The translations under genes were made by a program, and so were the position numbers. DNA of 64,000 nt from Pseudomonas sp. UBA1879 (GTDB taxonomy: Bacteria > Pseudomonadota > Gammaproteobacteria > Pseudomonadales > Pseudomonadaceae), in NCBI RefSeq assembly GCF_002338065.1, contig NZ_DDHJ01000017.1:136944-200943 (forward strand), in the 5' to 3' direction. Under the pieces are notes generated by a model. It was given only the letters and a program-made list of their open reading frames with translations, had not been told where the DNA came from and did not search any database. Positions 42,957-51,899 of this stretch are shown piece after piece. How positions within the stretch are numbered: position 1 is the stretch's first letter; every line of letters starts with the position of its first letter.

Positions 42957-43942
42957 GTACGGGTCTCGGCCATCTGATAGGCGGTTTCCAGAGCGACCTT
43001 GAGGCTGCCGGTGTCGATTTTGCCGCTGCCTGCCAGGTCCAGCGCCGTGCCGTGATCCACGGACGTGCGAATGATGGGCAGGCCCAGCGTGACGTTGACG
43101 GCGGCGCCGAAGCCTTTGTACTTCAGCACGGGCAGCCCTTGGTCGTGGTACATCGCCAGCACCGCGTCGCAGTGCTCCAGATATTTGGGGGTGAAAAGCG
43201 TATCGGCAGGCAGCGGGCCGCGTAGATCCAGGCCATCGCTGCGCAGACGTTCAAGGGTCGGTTCGATGATGTCGATTTCTTCGCGGCCCAGATGGCCACC
43301 TTCTCCCGCATGGGGATTCAGTCCGCAGACCAGGATGCGCGGGTGAGGGATGCCGAATTTGTTCACCAGATCAGCATGAAGAATGCGCGTCACACGCTCC
43401 AGCTTCTCGGGCGTGATGGCGTCCGCGATGTCGCGCAGCGGCAGGTGCGTGGTGACCAGTGCCACGCGCAAATCACCGGTGGCGAGCATCATCACCACTT
43501 GCTCGGTGTGGGTCAGTTCAGCCAGAAACTCGGTGTGCCCAGAGAAGGCAATGCCGCTTTCGTTGATCACACCCTTGTGCACGGGGGCCGTGATCATGCC
43601 GGCGAACTCGCCGTCGAGGCAGCCTTGTCCGGCGCGGGTCAGGGTCTCGAGAACGAAGGCACCGTTGGCGTTGTTCAGCTGTCCGGCCTTCACCGGGGCG
43701 TGCAACGGTGTGTCCCAGACATACAGACTGCCAGCAGCGGCAGGTTCGTCAGGCCATGCGGCGGGGCTGACCGGAATCAGGCTGACGGCCACACCCAGTT
43801 GCGCGGCCCGCTCATTGAGCAGGTCGCAACTGGTGATGGCAATCAGGGGGTGAGGCTGGGACTTCGCGGCGAGCAGCAGGCAGAGGTCAGGACCAATGCC
43901 AGCGGGCTCGCCGGGTGTCAGCGCGAAACGCTGGGGTTTCAC
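42953..43942 (-). CDS. pdxA: PdxA, 4-hydroxythreonine-4-phosphate dehydrogenase
   Basis: A 329-residue PdxA of vitamin B6 synthesis. Metal-site histidines are in FSGHTEFLAELTHT, VTTHLPLRDIAD and MYHDQGLPVLKYKG. It starts with GTG at 43942 (reading MKPQRFALTPGEPAG), overlapping the surA stop. It is the housekeeping member; the window also codes for a PdxA2 paralogue at 18355. Confidence 0.96.
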   Translation of the reverse strand: MKPQRFALTPGEPAGIGPDLCLLLAAKSQPHPLIAITSCDLLNERAAQLGVAVSLIPVSPAAWPDEPAAAGSLYVWDTPLHAPVKAGQLNNANGAFVLETLTRAGQGCLDGEFAGMITAPVHKGVINESGIAFSGHTEFLAELTHTEQVVMMLATGDLRVALVTTHLPLRDIADAITPEKLERVTRILHADLVNKFGIPHPRILVCGLNPHAGEGGHLGREEIDIIEPTLERLRSDGLDLRGPLPADTLFTPKYLEHCDAVLAMYHDQGLPVLKYKGFGAAVNVTLGLPIIRTSVDHGTALDLAGSGKIDTGSLKVALETAYQMAETRT

Positions 43943-45267
43943 TTGGCAGCCTGGTCAGCGCCAGGCAGCTTGATTTCGACATAGGCTTCGTCGCGAATCT
44001 GGCGCAGCCAGGTTTGCAGCTCTTCGTCGTATTTACGGTTACGCAACACGGTCATGGCTTGTTGCTCGCGTGCCTGATTGGTGCCGTCGGTTGCGCGACG
44101 ACCCAGAACTTCCAGTACATGCCAGCCAAATTGAGTCTGGAACGGCTTGGACACAACACCCTGCGGCGTTTCGTTCATCACGTCGCGGAATTCGGGTACC
44201 AGCGAACGCGGGTCTACCCAGTTCATATCGCCGCCGTTGAGCGCCGAGCCAGGGTCTTCGGAGAAACTCTTCGCCAGCGTGCCGAAATCTTCGCCATTCT
44301 GAATACGGTCGTAGACGCTCTGAATCAGCGTTTTGGTTGCGGCTTCGCTGCGAATCTCGCTTGGCTTGATCAGGATGTGACGAACGTGGACTTCGTCGCG
44401 CATCTGGGTCTGATTTTCACCACCGCGTTTTTCCAGCAACTTCAAGATGATGAAGCCGCCCGGTGTGCGGGCCGGAGGGGTGACCTGGCCCGGACTCATC
44501 GAACTCAGCATGTCACCGAAGGGCGGCGGCAGCTGAGCGGATTTACGCCAGCCCATGTCGCCACCGTCCAGTGCGCTTTCGCTTGCCGAGGAAGAAATCG
44601 CCAGCTGCTCGAAATTCGCCCCTTGCTGGAGCTTGCCGTAGATGTCCTTGGCCTTGGCGGCGGCTGCCTGGATCTGGTCCGAGGTCGCGCTGTCAGGGGT
44701 TGGAATCAGGATGTTGGCCAGGTGAAACTCTTCCGAAAATTGAGCTTTGCCCATTTCCGAAGCGAGGAAGTTCTTCACTTCCTGTTCCGACACCTGAATG
44801 CGCTCGGCCACGCGCCGCTGACGTACGCGGCTGATGATGATTTCCCGGCGGATCTGCTCACGGGCACTGTTGAACGACAGACCGTCGTGCGCCAGCGCTG
44901 CCTTGAATTGATCGATGCTCATGTTGTTGCGCTGTGCGATGGTGCCGACAGCCTGGTTCAGCTCTTCATCGGTTACACGGATGCCCGAGCGTTCGCCGAT
45001 CTGCAATTGCAGGTTTTCCAGAATCAGACGATCCAGAACCTGAGATTCCAGCGCGCTGGCCGGGGGTACACCCTGACCGCGCTTGGCGATGGTTTGCTGA
45101 ACTTCACGGGTCCGCTGATCGAGCTGGCTCTGCATGACCACGTCGTTATCGACGATGGCGACAACCTTGTCGATGGTGCGCACTTCAGCGTGCGCCACCG
45201 AACCCATCAGCAGCGCGCCCAGTACGAGCGGGCGCAGAGAATCAGAAAGCTTGGTCTTCACGTTCAC
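43939..45267 (-). CDS. surA: SurA, periplasmic peptidyl-prolyl isomerase and chaperone
   Basis: A 442-residue outer-membrane-protein chaperone. It has a signal peptide (LRPLVLGALLMGSVAHAEV), the N-terminal chaperone domain (DKVVAIVDNDVVMQSQLDQR) and two parvulin domains. I chose the GTG at 45267 (reading MNVKTKLSDS), preceded by AAGG, which overlaps the end of lptD by 26 bases; the ATG at 45303 would add a polar stretch before the signal peptide. SurA assists LptD itself, coded just upstream. Confidence 0.95.
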   Translation of the reverse strand: MNVKTKLSDSLRPLVLGALLMGSVAHAEVRTIDKVVAIVDNDVVMQSQLDQRTREVQQTIAKRGQGVPPASALESQVLDRLILENLQLQIGERSGIRVTDEELNQAVGTIAQRNNMSIDQFKAALAHDGLSFNSAREQIRREIIISRVRQRRVAERIQVSEQEVKNFLASEMGKAQFSEEFHLANILIPTPDSATSDQIQAAAAKAKDIYGKLQQGANFEQLAISSSASESALDGGDMGWRKSAQLPPPFGDMLSSMSPGQVTPPARTPGGFIILKLLEKRGGENQTQMRDEVHVRHILIKPSEIRSEAATKTLIQSVYDRIQNGEDFGTLAKSFSEDPGSALNGGDMNWVDPRSLVPEFRDVMNETPQGVVSKPFQTQFGWHVLEVLGRRATDGTNQAREQQAMTVLRNRKYDEELQTWLRQIRDEAYVEIKLPGADQAAK

Positions 45268-48022
45268 GATAACCTTGGATGCCTTTGTCGAGGAAGCTTT
45301 CAACTTTCTGGCCGACTACGCCACCAAGTCCCTTCAACACAATTTGTAGGAATACGCCGCGGTCGCCTTTCTCGTTCTGCGCAACCTCTTGAGTGGACTC
45401 GTCATAGTCGACCCAGTAGCGGTTGATCAGGCGCAGCTTCCAGCAGCAGTTGTCATATTCAAAACCACCAAAGGCTTCGAGGGTGCGATCGCGGTTGTAG
45501 TCATATTGCCAGCGACCGATGGCGCTCCACTGCGGCGCGACGGGCCAGATGACCGAGAAGTCGTGCTGCTGGATCTTGTAGTAGTCCTTGATGATCGAGC
45601 CATCTGGCAGCACAGCATCACCGCCGCCCACCGACCAGCGACCGGTCGCCTGGTCGTAACGGACCTGGTCGTTGCGGTAGCGGTAGCCGGCGTTGATGAT
45701 CTTGCCGGGGTTGTCTTCAGGCTGGTAGTGAACCATCGCGCTGCCGGAGCGGGTGCTGCGGCTGTCCGGGTCCCAGTTGAAGTCCGACGTGGCACGCCAG
45801 TCGCGGTTGAAGCGGTATTCGTATTCCAGCGCATAAGGCGACACATCAGACTGCGCGTCCTTGCGTTCCTCGTAGCTGATGCCAGGCAGCTGCACCTTGC
45901 GATCGGCGAAGTAGAGCGCCTGACCGATGCTGAAACGCTGACGTTCGAAGCCGTTGTCTTCGATCCAGCGGTTGGTCACGCCCAGCGACAGCTTGTTCTC
46001 GTCACCGATACGGTCGGAGCCGACGAAGCGGTTGTCGCGGAACAGCGAGGCATAGTTGAACGTCGTTTCACCCGAGTCGAAGATCGGAATATCGGTCTGG
46101 TCTTTGTCAGGCACATAGAGGTAGTACAGACGCGGTTCCAGGGTCTGGCGATAGTCTTTGCCGAACCAGTTGGTATTGCGATCGAAGTACAGGCCGCTGT
46201 CGACGCTGAACACCGGAACGGCACGGTCTTGCGACGAATTGTAGGATTCGTCCGCCAGCAGCGTGCGCTTGCCTTCCGCATCCAGATCCAGATCGTATTT
46301 GGTGTACACGTACTTCAATTTCGGCGTTACGAAACCATACGACGCGGTCAATGGCAGGCTGACCGACGGAGCCAGATTCAGGCGGTCGCCGTTGGCGCGA
46401 GCCAGGCCCTGCACGTTTCTGTCCAGACGACCCTGAGGAATACCGTCTTCATCGAAATAGAGGCCGTCACGCAAGTCACGATCGAACCGCACTGCCTCGG
46501 ACTCGTAATCGAACTTCAAACCGCCCGGGCTGTAAGGCAAGGTGCCGTTCAGGGTCAATTGAGGCAGACGGCCGTACGGCGTGATCTGAGTGATCGTGGT
46601 CAGCTGATATTGCTGAAGGTTCAGGCGTGCCTGGTAACTGTCGCCGCGGTAGGTCAGATCGCCCTGCTGGTTCAGGAAGTTATGCGTGCTAACGCCTTCC
46701 TGGCCGCTTTTCAGGTCCTTGAAGTAGTAAGGATCGCTGACTTTGGTGTAGTCGACATGCGCGGTCAGACGTTCGTCCAGGCCGCTGCGGTTCTGCCAGT
46801 TGATCAACCACCGGGTGTCTTTGTAGTCCGATTGGTCTTTGCGATCGTCGTTGTCATCGTTCAGGTAAGCGGCGCCAAACTGACCTTCGCTGCTTTTGGT
46901 CAGGTAACGGAACTCGCCTTCGAGCAACAGGCCGCGTTTGGCCATGTACGTCGGGTACAACGTGGCGTCGTAGTTCGGCGCCAGGTTGAAGTAGTACGGG
47001 GTGAGCAACGAGAAGCCGGTGTCGCTGCTGGCACCGATGGTCGGTGGCAGGAAGCCGGACTGGCGACGGTCGTCGATCGGGAAATAGATGTACGGGGTGT
47101 AAAGGATGGGAATGTCCTTCACACGCAAGGTGGCGTTGGTCGCCGTACCGAAACCGGTGGCCGGGTTCAGGGTGATGTTGTTGCCCTTCACGGTCCAGGC
47201 GTTGCTGTTCGGTTCGCACGTGGTGTACGTACCGTCTTTCAGGCGGATGATCGCGTTTTCTGCACGACGGGCGTACAGCGCGTTACCCCGCACGTTGGAT
47301 TTGTGCAGCACGTATTCGGCGTTGTCGACTTTCGCTTCACCGGTGTCCAGCTGTACCTCAGCGTGGTCGCCGACGATCAGGGCGCCGTTGTCGCGCAGAC
47401 GGACATTGCCGTTCAGCTCGCCACGGTTTTCGGCCTGATGCAAAGCCGCCTCGTCGGATTCGACCTGCATGGAACCCTGGCGCATGACAACGTCACCGGC
47501 CAGGCTCGCGATCTGTTCTTCCTGCTGATAGCGCGAAGCCTTGGCACCGATGAAGGTCGGCGCGTCGCTTTTCGCGGTCTTGTCGTCCATGCCTGGACGA
47601 ATAGGCTCGATATAGGCGCCGGAGCAATACGGACCGGTTTCTGCCAGCTGGGCAGCGGTCAGTTTCTCGCGTGGCACCCAGTCCAAATGGCTGTAGTCTG
47701 CGCTGCGAGATTGCAGGCCACGGCCTTTGGCCTCGGTGACCAGCATTGTCTTGGGCACGACTTCACCGCTTTCAGTGGTGATCGTGGAATCCGTGACCGT
47801 GCTGCTGTTGGACGACACGCTGTTGGCGTCGTGCACAGGGCGCGGAGGCAACTGGGCTGCGTTGGTTTTCGGGGAGCAATCCCAGGCACCTGTTGCCGAC
47901 ACGGAGCAGTCATACTGCTCGGCCGCCACCACGTACTGGGTGGCCAGAGGTTGCATCGCCAGCAAACTGCCGGTTACGAGCAACGGAAATTTTTTACGAA
48001 ACGCGGGGGATTTCAATGCCAT
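45242..48022 (-). CDS. lptD: LptD, LPS assembly outer-membrane protein
   Basis: A 926-residue LptD (Imp/OstA). A signal peptide is followed by an extended N-terminal region typical of Pseudomonas, an OstA-like jellyroll (about residues 170-300: QVESDEAALHQAENRGELNGN) and a large beta-barrel rich in Tyr and Asp. With LptE it inserts LPS into the outer leaflet. Paired cysteines in the N-terminal part and near the C-terminus (YDNCCWKLRL) can form the needed disulfides. It heads the lptD-surA-pdxA-rsmA-apaG-apaH group. Confidence 0.97.
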   Translation of the reverse strand: MALKSPAFRKKFPLLVTGSLLAMQPLATQYVVAAEQYDCSVSATGAWDCSPKTNAAQLPPRPVHDANSVSSNSSTVTDSTITTESGEVVPKTMLVTEAKGRGLQSRSADYSHLDWVPREKLTAAQLAETGPYCSGAYIEPIRPGMDDKTAKSDAPTFIGAKASRYQQEEQIASLAGDVVMRQGSMQVESDEAALHQAENRGELNGNVRLRDNGALIVGDHAEVQLDTGEAKVDNAEYVLHKSNVRGNALYARRAENAIIRLKDGTYTTCEPNSNAWTVKGNNITLNPATGFGTATNATLRVKDIPILYTPYIYFPIDDRRQSGFLPPTIGASSDTGFSLLTPYYFNLAPNYDATLYPTYMAKRGLLLEGEFRYLTKSSEGQFGAAYLNDDNDDRKDQSDYKDTRWLINWQNRSGLDERLTAHVDYTKVSDPYYFKDLKSGQEGVSTHNFLNQQGDLTYRGDSYQARLNLQQYQLTTITQITPYGRLPQLTLNGTLPYSPGGLKFDYESEAVRFDRDLRDGLYFDEDGIPQGRLDRNVQGLARANGDRLNLAPSVSLPLTASYGFVTPKLKYVYTKYDLDLDAEGKRTLLADESYNSSQDRAVPVFSVDSGLYFDRNTNWFGKDYRQTLEPRLYYLYVPDKDQTDIPIFDSGETTFNYASLFRDNRFVGSDRIGDENKLSLGVTNRWIEDNGFERQRFSIGQALYFADRKVQLPGISYEERKDAQSDVSPYALEYEYRFNRDWRATSDFNWDPDSRSTRSGSAMVHYQPEDNPGKIINAGYRYRNDQVRYDQATGRWSVGGGDAVLPDGSIIKDYYKIQQHDFSVIWPVAPQWSAIGRWQYDYNRDRTLEAFGGFEYDNCCWKLRLINRYWVDYDESTQEVAQNEKGDRGVFLQIVLKGLGGVVGQKVESFLDKGIQGYREREDQAF

Positions 48023-48101
48023 CTTATTAGTCCGGGCTTCCTGCGCGCCATCTGCCCGCGGGGGGGCCGCACGCCTCTCGATGGGCTGAAAAAGATGACG
48101 G

Positions 48102-48109
48102 ATAATAAA
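48102..48109. promoter_or_regulatory. Candidate overlapping divergent -10 elements for lptD and amgK
   Basis: ATAATAAA reads as a -10-like TAATAA toward amgK and as TTTATTAT toward lptD. It is the only AT-rich patch in the 129-base divergent region. Inference only. Confidence 0.35.
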
Positions 48110-48151
48110 GCATGACCCGCTTGACGGCTAGCGCCGTCGGAGACCCTTGCA

Positions 48152-49180
48152 ATGCCAGATCAAGATGTACGCCTGCAACACCTGAAAGTTTGGCTCGATG
48201 AGCAACTGCCTACGTTGTTCGCGGCCCAGGGCTGGGGCGCGATACCCCCGGCCACGTTGACTGCGGCCAGTAGCGACGCGAGTTTCCGACGCTATTTCCG
48301 CTGGGAAGGCGAGGGGCGCACTTTTATTGTCATGGACGCGCCACCCCCCCAAGAAAACTGCAAACCCTTCGTCGACATCGCTCATTTGCTGAGCGAATCA
48401 GGCATTAATGTTCCGAAAATTTATGCCGAAGACCTGACTCAAGGCTTTCTGCTGCTCAACGATCTGGGTCAAAAAACCTATCTTGACGTGATCGATGAGC
48501 AAAACGCCGATCAACTGTTTGCCGATGCCATCGAAGCGCTGCTGGCGTATCAGCAGTTGCCGATGGACGCTCCTTTGCCCAGCTATGACGTGGCGCTGTT
48601 GCGTCGCGAGCTTGAACTGTTTCCTGAGTGGTATGTGAAGCGCCATCTTGGCATGACGTTCGACGATGCTCAGCAAGCCAGTTGGCAGCGGGTCAGTGAT
48701 TTGCTGATCGACAGCGCGTTGGCGCAGCCCAAAGTGCTGGTGCATCGCGACTACATGCCGCGCAACCTGATGCTCAGCGAGCCGAATCCCGGCGTGTTGG
48801 ATTTTCAGGACGCGGTCTATGGTCCGATGACGTACGACATCACTTGCCTGTTCAAGGACGCGTTTTTGAGTTGGCCTGAAGAGCGCGTCGCGAATTGGCT
48901 GAAGGTCTATTGGGAGAAAGCCGCAGCGTTGGGCATTCCGGTGCAGGACGATTTCGATGAGTTTCGTCGCGCCAGTGATCTAATGGGTGTACAGCGTCAT
49001 CTGAAGGTGATCGGTATTTTCTCGAGAATCTGTCACCGCGATGGCAAACCGCGTTATGTCGCTGACGTGCCGCGTTTCTTCTCTTATATAGAAGCGGTGC
49101 TGGCGCGCCGGCCTGAACTCGTGGAATTGAGCAATCTGCTGACTACCCTGCGCCAGCCGAAACCTGAAACCGTCGCGTAA
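48152..49180 (+). CDS. amgK: AmgK, N-acetylmuramate/N-acetylglucosamine kinase
   Basis: A 342-residue aminoglycoside-phosphotransferase-fold kinase. ASSDASFRRYFRW opens the nucleotide site, and the catalytic loop VLVHRDYMPRNLML and metal motif GVLDFQDAVYGPM are intact. Next to murU and lptD it matches AmgK, which phosphorylates MurNAc at C1 in the peptidoglycan-recycling bypass that underlies intrinsic fosfomycin resistance in Pseudomonas. Confidence 0.92.
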   Translation: MPDQDVRLQHLKVWLDEQLPTLFAAQGWGAIPPATLTAASSDASFRRYFRWEGEGRTFIVMDAPPPQENCKPFVDIAHLLSESGINVPKIYAEDLTQGFLLLNDLGQKTYLDVIDEQNADQLFADAIEALLAYQQLPMDAPLPSYDVALLRRELELFPEWYVKRHLGMTFDDAQQASWQRVSDLLIDSALAQPKVLVHRDYMPRNLMLSEPNPGVLDFQDAVYGPMTYDITCLFKDAFLSWPEERVANWLKVYWEKAAALGIPVQDDFDEFRRASDLMGVQRHLKVIGIFSRICHRDGKPRYVADVPRFFSYIEAVLARRPELVELSNLLTTLRQPKPETVA

Positions 49181-49216
49181 AGGAATGTATGTGAAGACTG
49201 TCTTGAAGAGGGACGC

Positions 49217-49885
49217 ATGAAAGCGATGATTCTGGCGGCAGGCAAAGGCGAACGCTTGCGCCCGCTGACCCTGCACACGCCCAAACCACTCGTGCGTGCC
49301 GGTGGCGTCCCGCTGATCGAATATCACCTGCGTGCCCTGAAGGCTGCCGGGTTCACCGATGTGGTGATCAATCACGCCTGGTTGGGGCAGCAGATTGAGG
49401 ATTATTTGGGCGATGGTCGCCAATTGGGGCTGAGCATTCGTTATTCCCCTGAAGGCGAACCACTGGAAACGGGCGGCGGGATTTTTCGTGCGCTGCCGTT
49501 GCTGGGTGACGAGCCGTTTCTGGTGGTGAATGGCGATATCTGGACCGACTGCGACTTCACGGCGCTGAGGGGGGCGATCGACGGATTGGCGCACCTGGTG
49601 CTGGTCGATAACCCGCTGCATCACCCCGCCGGGGATTTTGCGCTGGTCGGTGGTGAGGTGCGGGATGACGCCAGCCTGCCGCGACTGACCTACAGCGGAA
49701 TCGCGGTTCTGCATCCCAAGCTGTTCGCCGGGTGCAACGACGGCGCGTTCAAGCTGGCGCCGCTGTTGCGCGATGCGATGGCCAAAGGGCTTGTGACCGG
49801 TGAGCATTTCACCGGTCGCTGGGTGGACGTTGGCACCCATGAGCGACTGGCCGAAGTAGAGCAGATCCTTGCGGTGAAGCCCTAG
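49217..49885 (+). CDS. murU: MurU, N-acetylmuramate-1-phosphate uridylyltransferase
   Basis: A 222-residue nucleotidyltransferase with the sugar-nucleotide pyrophosphorylase motif MILAAGKGERLRPLTLHTPKPLV and the metal-site segment FLVVNGDIWTDCDF. It follows amgK by 36 bases and makes UDP-MurNAc from the AmgK product, bypassing de novo synthesis by MurA. Confidence 0.93.
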   Translation: MKAMILAAGKGERLRPLTLHTPKPLVRAGGVPLIEYHLRALKAAGFTDVVINHAWLGQQIEDYLGDGRQLGLSIRYSPEGEPLETGGGIFRALPLLGDEPFLVVNGDIWTDCDFTALRGAIDGLAHLVLVDNPLHHPAGDFALVGGEVRDDASLPRLTYSGIAVLHPKLFAGCNDGAFKLAPLLRDAMAKGLVTGEHFTGRWVDVGTHERLAEVEQILAVKP

Positions 49886-50653
49886 ATGCTCTGGCCATTT
49901 ACATTGATCGGCGGCGGTGCCGGGTACGCCATCGCCAGCATACCCGGCGCGATGCTGGGCGCTTTGTTAGGCCAGGCGCTGGATCGACGCCTGCACATCG
50001 GCAGTCTCGCGGAGCTGCGGGAGCGTCTCAGTGGGCGCAAGGTGCCGCGCGATGACGAATTGATTTTCATGCTGCTCGGTCGCGTGGCCAAGACGGATGG
50101 CCGGGTGGTCGATGGCCATATTCAACAAGCCCGAGTCGAGATGCGACGTCTGAACTTGAGCGAGCCTGCGACCCGTCGCGCGATTGCGGCGTTCAATCGG
50201 GGTAAGGATGGTCGCGACAATTTTCGTGTGCACCTGACGCGTCTGAAAAGCCAGCCCCATGCGGCGGAAGGCCTCTTGCGCGCATGTTGGCGCATGGCCT
50301 GGGCGGATGGCAGGGCGTCCAGGGCCGAGCGGGCGTTGATCGTGACGTGGGGCAAGTGGCTCGGGTGGACAGCGGAGAAAGTCGAAGCGTTATCGGCCAC
50401 CGAAGACGACCAGCGCATTCGCTCACCGGCCAGCAGCGGCGGCGAGTATCAGGAGGCCCTGCGGTTGCTCGGCGTCCGGTCCGATTCTGAGCCTGCGCAG
50501 ATCAAACGCGCGTATCGCCGACTGCTGAGTCGCCATCATCCGGACAAAGTGGCAGGGTCAGGTGCCAGCCAAATGCAAGTGCGCGACGCCACCGAAAAAA
50601 CCCGTGAATTGCATCAGGCCTATGCCGTCGTGCGGGAGAAGCGCGGGTTTTGA
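49886..50653 (+). CDS. DjlA-like membrane-anchored DnaJ-domain protein
   Basis: A 255-residue protein. A Gly/Ala-rich hydrophobic N-terminus (FTLIGGGAGYAIASIPGAML) is followed by a TerB-like helical region (about residues 50-150), and a C-terminal J domain has the HPD motif in SRHHPDKVAG. This is the DjlA layout, a co-chaperone for DnaK at the membrane. The ATG comes directly after the murU stop, so it is likely cotranscribed with amgK-murU. Confidence 0.88.
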   Translation: MLWPFTLIGGGAGYAIASIPGAMLGALLGQALDRRLHIGSLAELRERLSGRKVPRDDELIFMLLGRVAKTDGRVVDGHIQQARVEMRRLNLSEPATRRAIAAFNRGKDGRDNFRVHLTRLKSQPHAAEGLLRACWRMAWADGRASRAERALIVTWGKWLGWTAEKVEALSATEDDQRIRSPASSGGEYQEALRLLGVRSDSEPAQIKRAYRRLLSRHHPDKVAGSGASQMQVRDATEKTRELHQAYAVVREKRGF

Positions 50654-50706
50654 TAAGCCGATGGGCTGACGAACATACGCCGATCTGCTTCCGATTCCCT
50701 CGAAGA

Positions 50707-50728
50707 CGCAGGCAAACCAATGCCTGCG
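50707..50728. terminator. Hairpin between convergent djlA-like and DUF3530 genes
   Basis: CGCAGGCA-AACCAA-TGCCTGCG is a perfect eight-pair stem in the 112-base gap between two stops. No T-run is present. Confidence 0.55.
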
Positions 50729-50765
50729 ACCTGACGACGAGAATCAAAAGCGCGTCGCGATCGCG

Positions 50766-51752
50766 CTATTGCCCCTCCAACCACCCGCGCACCCGGCGGA
50801 ATAGCTGATCCTGTTCCATGGCGGCATTGCCCGGAATGGCGTTGAGCGTCACCTGCGTAAAGCGCGCGTTTTTTACACGTTTGCTCGCGTCGAGTCGGTC
50901 CTGGGCCTGTTGGCGAGGTACGGGACGATCCTTGTTGACGAAATCGGCGGTCGCGACTTTCAGCGTTGGCAGCACCTCAAGCAGTGTCGGCGAGTCTGTT
51001 CCGGTGTCGAGGGCAGTGATCATCACCAATTTCTGAATCGCAGGCGAAGGACGTTCGCTCATGTAACGCGCGGCCCAATACGCCCCGGTGCCGTGCCCCA
51101 ACAGGACAATGCTGCGCGCCTTGTTCTGTTGGGCGAAGGCCACGGCGCTGTCGATACGGGCGAAGATTTTATCGGCATTGGCCTTGGCCATTTCCGCCTG
51201 TGCTGCGGCTTGTTCGGCGGCCGCGGCAGCCTCGGCTTCGGCGCTTGCTGCAGGATCGGTCGCTTTGGCTTGCGCGTCCTTGGCTTTGTCTTTGTCAGTC
51301 GCCGCCTTATCGCCTGTAGCCGGGGCATCCGCGGCGCGTGCGAAAACGCCGTCGTTGTACGCATCCGGCAGGCTCAGACTCAAACTGGACCAGCCCACGT
51401 CCGGCAGTTTGCGCCGTAGCGGGCCTACAGCATTGGGCCAGTCAGCCGACTCACCGGCACCCGGCACGATCACCACGGCGCCTTTGGCTTCGTCGGCATT
51501 GGCAGGTTTCCACAGCGCCAGAAAGCTTTCATCACCTGCCTGTAGCTGCTGTTGCTCGGCCTTGGGCACTTGGCGTTCCAACGCCAACGTGTCTTCCTGG
51601 CTGCGGGAAAGGAGCGGCGCGCGCTCCACCGGGGCGTCAGCAGCTTTGGCGTCTTTGGCAGGAGCTGAGTCCGCCGCCATGGCCATCGGATAGCAAGGTA
51701 ATATCAGCGTCAGGCAAATCGCGGGAAACATTGCGCGAAGGGTGTAGGGCAT
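50766..51752 (-). CDS. DUF3530 family alpha/beta-hydrolase-like protein
   Basis: A 328-residue secreted or periplasmic protein. It has a signal peptide (FPAICLTLILPCYPMAMAAD) and hydrolase-like strands (VVIVPGAGESADWPNAVG, SIVLLGHGTGAYWAARYM). Between them is a low-complexity stretch of Ala, Lys, Asp and Glu (about residues 140-195). The nucleophile position in the second motif is Thr-like (GHGTGA), so classical serine esterase activity is doubtful. I chose the ATG at 51752. It is divergent from agtS. Confidence 0.82.
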   Translation of the reverse strand: MPYTLRAMFPAICLTLILPCYPMAMAADSAPAKDAKAADAPVERAPLLSRSQEDTLALERQVPKAEQQQLQAGDESFLALWKPANADEAKGAVVIVPGAGESADWPNAVGPLRRKLPDVGWSSLSLSLPDAYNDGVFARAADAPATGDKAATDKDKAKDAQAKATDPAASAEAEAAAAAEQAAAQAEMAKANADKIFARIDSAVAFAQQNKARSIVLLGHGTGAYWAARYMSERPSPAIQKLVMITALDTGTDSPTLLEVLPTLKVATADFVNKDRPVPRQQAQDRLDASKRVKNARFTQVTLNAIPGNAAMEQDQLFRRVRGWLEGQ

Positions 51753-51836
51753 CGGATATTCCAAAGGCCGGAAACAATTCCAGCAGCCTAATGGGTTGAT
51801 GAAGGTTTGTCAGGCCAGGTATCGCGCCTGATCTCA

Positions 51837-51864
51837 GCACACGGCACACGGCACACGGCACACG
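51837..51864. repeat. Four tandem copies of a 7-base unit
   Basis: GCACACG is repeated four times without a mismatch in the 147 bases between the divergent DUF3530 and agtS starts, about 35 bases before the agtS start. Confidence 0.93.
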
Positions 51865-51899
51865 GTTGATCGAGGTTTCAAGGAAGTGGAGATGACAGG

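Noticed and set aside
45389..48115. Open frame of 908 codons opposite lptD
   Set aside because: It is antisense to a certain gene. High-GC third positions in lptD remove stops on the other strand; the translated product has no domain and a skewed Val/Arg/Gln content.
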